Source: Tannerellaceae bacterium
GTDB lineage: Bacteria; Bacteroidota; Bacteroidia; Bacteroidales; Tannerellaceae
Direction: 5' to 3'
DNA length: 14,859 nucleotides
Assembly: GCA_031267205.1 (NCBI GenBank)
Contig: JAIRZN010000168.1
Span: forward strand, 1-14,859
The notes under the pieces are model-generated. The model did no database searches. It was given only the letters and a program-made list of their open reading frames with translations, and was not told the DNA's origin. How positions within the stretch are numbered: position 1 is the first letter of the stretch; every line of letters begins with the position of its first letter. This document shows positions 1-6,712 of this stretch, piece after piece. The translations under genes were made by a program, and so were the position numbers.

Positions 1-797
1 GAAAGATAGATGCCCGTAAGAGGCGTCAGGCTTATGCTCAGCTTCACATGGTTCGGATTCCAGGCGCGGGAGAAGTCGAAGCTGCCGTTTATATACCCCT
101 CGACATCTTCGCCCGAAGCCCCGCCGTCGAGCAGCAGGTAACAGATGAAGTTGCTGGAGTCCCACTCGCCAAGGAAGGTGCGGTCGATTGCGGTGTAGAC
201 GGCGTTGTCCAACTGCGTATTATCCGGGAAGTCGCGGTAGACGCCGCCGACGGTAAACGTACCCGGCTCGCCCTTTGTCCATACATATTCGTTGGTGACG
301 ATAGCCCGTCCGAGCGCCGGGGCGCCTCCGAACATACGTTGCGCCATGCTCTGCGGTATGATGAGCTTATCCGGGTCGTTGAGGCAATCCGCATCCCCTT
401 CGGTGAAGGAGAAGCCGAAGATGCGCGTGATCGCGGGGTAGCAGGTGACGAACGGTTCGCGGAAACCCTGCTTCCGTTCGTCCTCCCCGACGGTAACATA
501 TACGTTGCCTACGAACGGATTAAGCAGCGCGCCCCTTTCAATGCGGGGCGACGAGGCCACGATAGCGTCCACGAGCGCGCGCGCATGTATAGACATACGC
601 GCATCCCCCCTCATAAGGTCGGCGCGGAAGATACGCCCGCTCTCAGGATGCATGCGGTCGAAGCCGCGCTCATAATCGACCTGCATCATAATAATCATAA
701 AGGCGGCAAAGCCCACCGACAGCCCCAGAACGTTAAGGGCCGTCGCCATCTTAAAGCGTCTCAAGACGCTAAGGAAATTCCGAAGGATAGTATTCAT
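1..797 (-). CDS. ABC transporter permease A, double-FtsX (MacB-like) family, 3' end outside window
   Basis: Only the first ~265 codons are present; the frame stays open to the left edge, so the C-terminal two thirds is missing. The start at 797 gives MNTILRNFLSVLRRFKMATA, which aligns residue for residue with the starts of the four complete paralogs to the right. A first membrane helix lies at about residues 19-40, followed by the N-terminal part of an extracytoplasmic MacB-type domain containing SSPRIERGALL, the DPDKLIIPQSMA segment and GGVYRDFP. This domain differs much more from the paralogs than the helix does. Family knowledge: such permeases work with a cytosolic ATPase to export or extract peptides, lipids or drugs, or to drive periplasmic machinery. 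The substrate is unknown. It is the most promoter-distal permease seen in the minus-strand operon and is separated from permease B by a 594-bp repeat block, so it may be transcribed at a different level. Confidence 0.9.
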   Translation of the reverse strand, partial: MNTILRNFLSVLRRFKMATALNVLGLSVGFAAFMIIMMQVDYERGFDRMHPESGRIFRADLMRGDARMSIHARALVDAIVASSPRIERGALLNPFVGNVYVTVGEDERKQGFREPFVTCYPAITRIFGFSFTEGDADCLNDPDKLIIPQSMAQRMFGGAPALGRAIVTNEYVWTKGEPGTFTVGGVYRDFPDNTQLDNAVYTAIDRTFLGEWDSSNFICYLLLDGGASGEDVEGYINGSFDFSRAWNPNHVKLSISLTPLTGIYL

Positions 798-812
798 ATT
801 ATATAGTTCTAA

Positions 813-838
813 ATTATCAGTTTTAAATTCCAAATTCA
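813..838. repeat. 26-bp direct repeat, left copy, flanking repeat block 1
   Basis: An AT-rich segment just upstream of the permease A start. A copy in the same orientation lies at 1359-1384, matching at about 23 of 26 positions, so the pair brackets the 42-bp repeat block. A closely similar leader also precedes permease C (about 6161-6190). The pair may therefore be a duplicated leader rather than a target-site duplication. Confidence 0.6.
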
Positions 839-842
839 ATTA

Positions 843-864
843 TTTCCCCTTCGGGAAAATTTTT
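843..864. other. Short hairpin with T tract, conserved in both repeat blocks
   Basis: TTTCCC-CTTC-GGGAAA can pair as a 6-bp stem with a 4-base loop and is followed on the plus strand by ATTTTT. The equivalent at 6193-6212 keeps the stem and the T tract. Read on the plus strand it resembles a weak intrinsic terminator, but no plus-strand gene runs into it. On the minus strand, where the operon is read, the T tract lies on the wrong side. It sits about 45 bases upstream of the starts of permeases A and C, so a role in their leader mRNA is possible but unproven. Confidence 0.4.
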
Positions 865-1350
865 CGCGGCCGGAACAACCAATATTGTTTTCGCAAAACG
901 AAACTGCGAGGTAAGCACAGTCACTGTTTTTGTCTCAAAACGTTTTTTTGGAGGATAAACACCGTGTATGTTTTCCCCAACGGACTCTTTTTTAGGAAGC
1001 ACATACAGTGAGTTTCCCCCAACGAACTCTTTTCAAGGAAGCACATACGATGAGTTTGTCTGAAAATGAAACGGCAGGGGAAAAACATACGCTGTTTTCG
1101 CCTCAAAATAAAATCGTGTTGCGAAAAACGACAGTGTTTTTGCTCCAAAAAGGTATTTTGGGGTAAACTCACTGTATGTGCTTCCTTGAAAAAAGTATTT
1201 TGGGGTAAGCACACTGTATGTGCTGCCTTGAAAAAAGTTTTTTGGGGGAAACACACCGTATGTGCTGCCTTGAAAAAAGTTTTTTGGGGGAAACACACCG
1301 TATGTGCCGCCTTGAAAAAAGTTTTTTGGGATATGCATACCGGCTGTTGA
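845..1350. repeat. Repeat block 1: about twelve degenerate 42-bp units between permeases B and A
   Basis: The whole gap is built on a 42-bp period. The clearest units start at 1153, 1195, 1237 and 1279, with a partial one at 1321, each beginning GTATTTTGGGG or GTTTTTTGGGG. They carry an imperfect palindrome such as GCACACTGTATGTGC and end CCTTGAAAAA. Units at 971-1012 and 1013-1054 run in the opposite orientation, and the middle (about 1055-1150) is degenerate. The segment 995-1022 is the reverse complement of 1158-1185 at 27 of 28 positions, so the block is a large imperfect inverted repeat. The same framework occurs at 6195-6710 with a different palindrome. As 42 is a multiple of three, several frames stay open on both strands, but there is no sign that any is a gene. 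On the operon mRNA each unit could form a hairpin. Confidence 0.9.
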
Positions 1351-1358
1351 TATTTATG

Positions 1359-1384
1359 ATTATCAATTTTAAATTACCAATTCA
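1359..1384. repeat. 26-bp direct repeat, right copy, flanking repeat block 1
   Basis: This copy of the segment at 813-838 has about three mismatches. It ends a few bases from the stop codon of permease B. Repeat block 2 has the left leader but no equivalent right copy. Confidence 0.6.
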
Positions 1385-1391
1385 TATGCTC

Positions 1392-3746
1392 TCACTCCGA
1401 CTTGATCGCTTCGGCGGGGTTTGCATTAGCGGCATTGAGCGACTGGAAGGTGACGACGGCAACCGTCAGTATGCCGACTATTGCGAAGGCTGCTGCGTAG
1501 ACCCACCAGTAGAGGGGCGTCCTGTACGCGAAGTTTTCGAGCCATGCGCTTGCGGCGTACCATGCCAAAGGGGCGGCTATCGCGAAGCATATGCAGAGTA
1601 TGCGTATGTAAGTCTTGTTGAACATGACGAGTATCTCGCCTGTCGTGGAGCCGAAGACCTTGCGCAGGCTTATCTCTTTCCTGCGGTATTCGCTCTCGAA
1701 GACTACCAGGCCGAAGACGCCTACTATGGAGATCAGGATGGCTACTAAGCTGAATAGCGATATGAGCGTCGCCATGCCCTGCTCCTTTTGGTAGGTGATG
1801 TTCAGCACCTCGTCAAAGAAGCGGACGTTAAACAGGTACTCGCCGTCGAACTCTTCCGCTACCGTCCTGACGTTGGCGATGGCGGCGCGCATGTCGGTTC
1901 CGGCCCTAACTTTTATGTAGGCGTACTGCGCTCCCGATGTGCGTTGCGAACCGGCGTAGAAGGCCATGGGCAGCATGTCGGAACGTAAGGACGCGAAGTT
2001 GATGTCGGGCATGAAGCCTACGACTTCGGCCCCGTTGAGGCTTTCGTTCAAAGTCAGTCCGAACTCGCGCCTCGCCGTCTCGTTAAACACGTATGCTCCT
2101 TCGGTTATCAGGGCGTCCGAAGGCATGAAGCTACGTCCCTCGGTTATTTCGATGCCCATAATGTCGAGGAAGGATGGTTCGACAGGTATGCATTTGAAGT
2201 TAATCTCTTCGTCGTGACGATACATACCCCATCCCCAACCCGTAACGTCGCTATCTCCGCCGGAGAGCAGGAACTCGGCATATGTCACGGCCTCGACGCC
2301 GGGTATGCGCTTGAGGTTGTCCGCAAAGGCGTCGCGGCTTTCGCGTACCGTGCTGCCGATGTTGGTCACTATCATAGTATCCTTGTCGTAGCCCAGCGGC
2401 ACACGGTGCATGAAACGGTTCTGGAGGAACATGAACGAGGCGCCTATTATGAGCGCGAACGATGCGATGAACTGTATGCTTATCAGCGCGTTCCTCAGAC
2501 GACGGCCCGCGGGCGAGAGGCCGAAGCTGCCCTTGAGCGCCACTGCCGGAGGGAAGGAGGTGACGTAGCGCGCGGGATACAAACCGGCTGCGATTCCGGT
2601 CGCGACAGCGACGATGCCGGTCAGCAGAGCCGGACGGGGGGCTATCGCAATGCCTCCGTCGACCAGGCCCGTCAGCGGCGTGTCCGAAGCAACGGATACT
2701 ATCGCCAGGGCGATGACGTAGGAGAGCAGCGCAACGGCTAAGGCTTCGCCGACGAGGGCCGCACGTATCGCGCCGACCTCTGCGCCGAGTATCTTTTGAG
2801 TATTTATGCTGCGGATACGCTTTGGCGTCAGCGCCATGCTGAAATTTGTGTAGTTTATACCGGCTATGCCTACTATAAGGAGGGCGATGCCGAGGAGGAT
2901 GCCGAGCGTGCGGCGGCTGGACTTGGCCGTTAAGTCGTACTTCACGCCTTCGACATAGTGTAGCTCGCTTAGCGGGGTGAAGCGGAAGACAAGGTCGGAG
3001 GCCTCCCAACTGAATCCTTCGGCGATGGTCGTGATGTCGAAGCTCCTCTTGAAGTTCTCGAACAGGCCTTCTATATTAGCAGCCTCGTCGAGGCGGACGT
3101 AGAGGTTATAGTTCCAGTTATACCATATGCCGATCTCGTAGTCCTTGGGGAGCGGCCGGTATATGCGGTTGTCGACGGACGAGTTGGACGGGAAGTCCCG
3201 ATACACCCCGCCTACGATGCAAGTCGGCTGGCCGCTCACGTTGAGGGCTTTCCCCATGGCGTCGCCGCCGAATATCTTCACGGCCATACTCTGGGGTATC
3301 AATACCTTGTCGGGCTCGTCCAATGCGTTGGCGCTGCCCGACAGCATATCGAAGGAGAAGACTCCCGTATAGCCGGGCGTCACGATGTACTGCTTCTCGT
3401 CGTAAAAGCTACGTTGCCCGTCCGCCTCGACCGAGAAGAAGATGCTGCTGCGGCTGGCCGTCCTCAACAGGCCGCCTTCGACTATATGCGGCGACGATTG
3501 CAGGAAGGCCTCGGCAAGCGGGCGGTTGATGATCGCCGTCCACTCGCTGCCGGTAAGGTTGTAGACCTCCATACGGAAGATGCGGTCTCCCCCAGGGAAA
3601 GATCCGTTGAAACTACGGTCATAATCAAGCTGTATAATGATGATCATGAAGGCGGCAAAGCCGGTGGAGAGGCCCAGAACGTTGAGGGCCGTCGCCACCC
3701 TGAAGCGTCTCAGTACGCTAAGGAAATTCCGGAGGATAGTATTCAT
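1392..3746 (-). CDS. ABC transporter permease B, double-FtsX (MacB-like) family
   Basis: A complete 784-residue inner-membrane permease. Helix 1 is at about residues 19-40 and extracytoplasmic domain 1 at 41-275. Three helices follow at about 281-303, 325-352 and 372-391. Helix 5 is at about 420-442, extracytoplasmic domain 2 at 450-650, and three final helices at about 659-683, 711-732 and 747-768. This is a tandem duplication of the four-helix MacB/FtsX unit. Likely ATPase-coupling segments are PKRIRSINTQKILGA (308-322) and YRRKEISLRKVFGSTTGEI (687-705). The start aligns with all paralogs. Its closest relative here is permease C (both end NAANANPAEAIKSE), and the last ~130 residues of the pair are nearly the same while the extracytoplasmic domains differ. 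It lies 49 bp after C in the operon. Substrate and any adaptor or outer-membrane partner are not visible. Confidence 0.95.
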   Translation of the reverse strand: MNTILRNFLSVLRRFRVATALNVLGLSTGFAAFMIIIIQLDYDRSFNGSFPGGDRIFRMEVYNLTGSEWTAIINRPLAEAFLQSSPHIVEGGLLRTASRSSIFFSVEADGQRSFYDEKQYIVTPGYTGVFSFDMLSGSANALDEPDKVLIPQSMAVKIFGGDAMGKALNVSGQPTCIVGGVYRDFPSNSSVDNRIYRPLPKDYEIGIWYNWNYNLYVRLDEAANIEGLFENFKRSFDITTIAEGFSWEASDLVFRFTPLSELHYVEGVKYDLTAKSSRRTLGILLGIALLIVGIAGINYTNFSMALTPKRIRSINTQKILGAEVGAIRAALVGEALAVALLSYVIALAIVSVASDTPLTGLVDGGIAIAPRPALLTGIVAVATGIAAGLYPARYVTSFPPAVALKGSFGLSPAGRRLRNALISIQFIASFALIIGASFMFLQNRFMHRVPLGYDKDTMIVTNIGSTVRESRDAFADNLKRIPGVEAVTYAEFLLSGGDSDVTGWGWGMYRHDEEINFKCIPVEPSFLDIMGIEITEGRSFMPSDALITEGAYVFNETARREFGLTLNESLNGAEVVGFMPDINFASLRSDMLPMAFYAGSQRTSGAQYAYIKVRAGTDMRAAIANVRTVAEEFDGEYLFNVRFFDEVLNITYQKEQGMATLISLFSLVAILISIVGVFGLVVFESEYRRKEISLRKVFGSTTGEILVMFNKTYIRILCICFAIAAPLAWYAASAWLENFAYRTPLYWWVYAAAFAIVGILTVAVVTFQSLNAANANPAEAIKSE

Positions 3747-3795
3747 ACGTTGTATATATATTAATGTGTATTTCTAAGTTCAAAACCCGATACCC

Positions 3796-6147
3796 TCACT
3801 CCGACTTTATCGCTTCGGCAGGGTTTGCATTAGCGGCGTTGCGCGACTGGAAGGTGACGACGGCCGCCGTCAGCGCGCTTACCGTTGCGAAGGCTGCTGC
3901 GTAGACCCACCAGTGCATAGGCGTCCTGTACGCGAAGTTTTCCAGCCAAAGGTCTACTACATACCATGCCACCGGCGCGGCTATGACGAAGCATATGCAG
4001 AGGATGCGCATGTAAGTCTTGTTGAACATGACGAGTATCTCGCCTGTCGTGGAGCCGAAGACCTTGCGCAGGCTTATTTCCTTCCTGCGGTACTCGCTCT
4101 CGAAGACTACAAGGCCGAATACGCCTACTATCGAGATCAAAATGGCTACGAGGCTGAAGAGCGATATGAGTGTCGCCAGCCCCTGCTCCTTTTTGTAGGT
4201 GTTGTCGAGGACTTCGTCGAATAAACGGACGTTGAAGGGGTACTCATCGTCGAATGTATGCAGCGAATTACGCACGTGGGCAATAGCTTCGCGCATATTG
4301 CTGCCCGCCTTTACTTTTATATAGGCGTGGTTCGGCGTCATACCCCAGTTATCGGTTCCCCAGACATAGAACGCCATCGGGGCAACCTCCACGCGCAGTG
4401 AGGCGAACTTAATATCCGGCATAAAGCCTGCTATCACGGCGCTGTCGATGTTATCGCCCTGCTGGAGTTCAAACATCGAGCGGGCTTTCTCGTTGAACAC
4501 ATACGCGCCATACCTCGTATTGGCGTCTTCGGGGCGGAAGTTACGGCCTTCGCTTACCGCCACGCCCATTACGTCGAGGAAATTCGGCTCGACAGGTAAG
4601 CAATAGTAGCTTATATTCTTGTCATGATAGTCTCTTCCCCAGCTCATGTAATCGTCGGCTGAGGATAAGAGGAACGTTGAGTAGGTCACGCCTGCTACGC
4701 CTGCGAACTTAGAGACTTCGTCCGCGAAAGCGTCGCGGCTCTTCCTGATTGCCGAGCTCATATTGGTCACGATTACGTAGTCCTTGTCATATCCTAAGGA
4801 AGTATTATGCAGGAAGCGGCTTTGGAGGTACATAAACGAGGAGCCGATGATGAGCGAGAACGAGGCGATGAACTGCACGCCTATAAGCATGTTACGCAGC
4901 CGGCGGCCGGAGGGTGACAAGCCGAAGCTTCCCTTCAGGACAAGCGCCGGCTGGAAGGATGTCATATAGAACGCCGGGTAAAGGCCCGCCGTTACGCCCG
5001 TCACAACGGCGAGGCCGACCGTAACCGCTACAAGTCCGGGGTGCATCCACAGCGATATATCGGCGTCGACAAGCCCGCGAAGGGGCGTCATGCCTGCGGC
5101 ATATACTAATACAAGGCTGGCGAGGCAGGATACTAAGGCGATTATGGCCGCCTCCATGACCAGCGCCATGCGTATGGCGCCCGTGTCGCCGCCGAGCACC
5201 TTCTGCGTATTGATGCTGCGTATGCGCTTGGGCGCCATGGCTGCGCTGAAGTTCATGTAGTTGATGCCGGCTATGAAGATTATCGCCAGGGCGATGCCGA
5301 ACAGTATGTACTGCGTCTGACGGCTCGACTTCGGGATAAGGTCATAGCCTACGCCTGTTACATAATGTGTCTCGCGGAGGGGAGTAAAGCGCAGGTCGCG
5401 CTCGCTGAACAAGTCGCGCGCCCATTCGTCGAGCGTTGATGTGTCGAAAGTGTTCTTGAAGTTCTCCGACAGCCCTTCGACATTCTCCGCCGCGTTGACG
5501 CGGATGTAGACCGTATAGTTCCAATTGCCCCAGTTAGTCAGGTTTTGGTCGTGCGGTATGGGGCGGTATATCAGATTGCCTGTCGTAGAGTTGCGCGGGA
5601 AATCGCGATAGACGCCGCCGACGGTGTACGGCTTGTCCTCCGTCACCAATTGCCGCCCCGTAGCCGGCTGGTTGCCGAACAGCTTATGCGCCAGGCTTAG
5701 CGGTATAAGCGTATGGTCGGGTACATCGAGCGCACGCCCGTCGCCCTCGACCATGTCGAAGGTAAACACATCGGCGAAGCCTGCGGACACTTCCCACGAG
5801 TCTTCGCGGAAGAAATTCTTCACCCCGTCGTTTTCGACGGAGAAATACATGGTGTTAGGCATGTTCATAAACGTTCCGCCTTCGATATGCGGCGACGATT
5901 GCATGAAGGCCTCGGCGAGCGGGCGGCTGAGTATCGCCTGCCATGCGTTCGTATTGACGGAGCCGTGCTCGACACGGAAGATGCGGTCGCCCGCCGGATG
6001 CGATCCGTCGAAGCTGCGGTCGTAGTCGACCTGCATCATGATAATCATAAAGGCGGCAAACGCCACCGACAGGCCCAGCACGTTAAGCGCGGTCGCCATC
6101 TTAAAGCGCCGTATGACGCTAAGGAAATTTCGGAAGATAGTGTTCAT
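3796..6147 (-). CDS. ABC transporter permease C, double-FtsX (MacB-like) family
   Basis: A complete 783-residue permease. The frame is open 14 codons further upstream (to 6189). I chose the start at 6147 because MNTIFRNFLSVIRRFKMATA aligns with the other paralogs and the extra residues are translated AT-rich leader. Layout is helix 1 (about 19-40), extracytoplasmic domain 1 (to about 275), helices at about 280-302, 325-350 and 371-390, helix 5 at 420-441, domain 2 (about 450-650), and helices at about 658-682, 710-731 and 746-767. It carries PKRIRSINTQKVLGG (306-320) and YRRKEISLRKVFGSTTGEI. It pairs with permease B by sequence and by a nearly identical C-terminal stretch. It follows permease D in the operon after a 565-bp gap filled by repeat block 2, and that gap may reset its expression. 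Confidence 0.95.
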   Translation of the reverse strand: MNTIFRNFLSVIRRFKMATALNVLGLSVAFAAFMIIMMQVDYDRSFDGSHPAGDRIFRVEHGSVNTNAWQAILSRPLAEAFMQSSPHIEGGTFMNMPNTMYFSVENDGVKNFFREDSWEVSAGFADVFTFDMVEGDGRALDVPDHTLIPLSLAHKLFGNQPATGRQLVTEDKPYTVGGVYRDFPRNSTTGNLIYRPIPHDQNLTNWGNWNYTVYIRVNAAENVEGLSENFKNTFDTSTLDEWARDLFSERDLRFTPLRETHYVTGVGYDLIPKSSRQTQYILFGIALAIIFIAGINYMNFSAAMAPKRIRSINTQKVLGGDTGAIRMALVMEAAIIALVSCLASLVLVYAAGMTPLRGLVDADISLWMHPGLVAVTVGLAVVTGVTAGLYPAFYMTSFQPALVLKGSFGLSPSGRRLRNMLIGVQFIASFSLIIGSSFMYLQSRFLHNTSLGYDKDYVIVTNMSSAIRKSRDAFADEVSKFAGVAGVTYSTFLLSSADDYMSWGRDYHDKNISYYCLPVEPNFLDVMGVAVSEGRNFRPEDANTRYGAYVFNEKARSMFELQQGDNIDSAVIAGFMPDIKFASLRVEVAPMAFYVWGTDNWGMTPNHAYIKVKAGSNMREAIAHVRNSLHTFDDEYPFNVRLFDEVLDNTYKKEQGLATLISLFSLVAILISIVGVFGLVVFESEYRRKEISLRKVFGSTTGEILVMFNKTYMRILCICFVIAAPVAWYVVDLWLENFAYRTPMHWWVYAAAFATVSALTAAVVTFQSRNAANANPAEAIKSE

Positions 6148-6194
6148 ATTGTATAGTTCTAAATTATCAATTTTAAATTCAAAATTCAATCATT

Positions 6195-6710
6195 CCCCCT
6201 TCGGGAAAATTTTTTACGGCCGGAACAACCGGTATTGTTTTCGCAAAACGAAACTGCGAGATAAGCATAGTCATTGTTTTTGTCCCAAAACGTTTTTTTG
6301 GAGGATAAACACCGTGTACACTTTTCCCAACGGAAACTTTTTTCGGAAATGTAACGATTACATTTTCCCCAACAGACTCCCTCCAAGTAAGCATACTCAT
6401 TACATTTGTCTGAAAACGAAACAGCGGTGGAAAAACATCCGCTATTTTTGTCTGAAAACGAAACCGTGTTGCGAAAATAGTCAGTGTTTTTGCCCGAAAA
6501 CGGTATTTTAGGGTCAATGTAACCGTTACATTTCCTTGAAAACGGTATTTTGGGGTTAATGTAACCGTTACATTGCCATGAAAAAGTTCTTTTGGGGTAA
6601 ATGTAATGGTTACATTGCCCCGGAAAAGTTCTTTTGGGGGAAATGTAATGGTTACATTGCCTCGAAAACGGCATTTCGGGGGAAATGTAAGGGTTACATT
6701 GCATTGCCGG
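6195..6710. repeat. Repeat block 2: 42-bp units with an AATGTAAC/GTTACATT palindrome between permeases D and C
   Basis: Colinear with block 1 and about the same length, and nearly identical to it at the left end (6195-6320 against 845-970). Five clear tandem units start at 6501, 6543, 6585, 6627 and 6669. They begin CGGTATTTTGGGG or AGTTCTTTTGGGG and carry AATGTAACCGTTACATT, AATGTAATGGTTACATT or AATGTAAGGGTTACATT. A left-side copy, AATGTAACGATTACATT, is at 6348-6364. The first two units have 8-bp perfect arms around one central base. Where block 1 has GCACA...TGTGC, block 2 has this palindrome within the same surrounding sequence. The last unit ends two bases from the stop codon of permease D. 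No gene is supported; reading frames through it are a product of the 42-bp period. Confidence 0.92.
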
Positions 6711-6712
6711 CA

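Noticed and set aside
48..806. Plus-strand frame opposite permease A
   Set aside because: Shadow of the minus-strand permease. The minus frame gives a recognisable protein aligning with four paralogs; the plus frame does not. The same holds for the other long frames opposite permeases B to E.
843..864. Intrinsic terminator of the operon
   Set aside because: The T tract follows the hairpin only on the plus strand, where no gene is read. It also lies upstream of permease A rather than at an operon end.
921..1350. Open frames on both strands in block 1 encoding a 14-residue repeat
   Set aside because: A 42-bp period keeps any stop-free frame open, and several frames on both strands are open at once. 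Orientation flips and degenerate units break any consistent protein, and there is no supported start. Treated as a DNA or RNA level repeat.
845..1350. Insertion sequence or MITE
   Set aside because: No transposase and no clear terminal inverted repeats. The flanking 26-bp direct repeats are too long and too leader-like for a simple target-site duplication.
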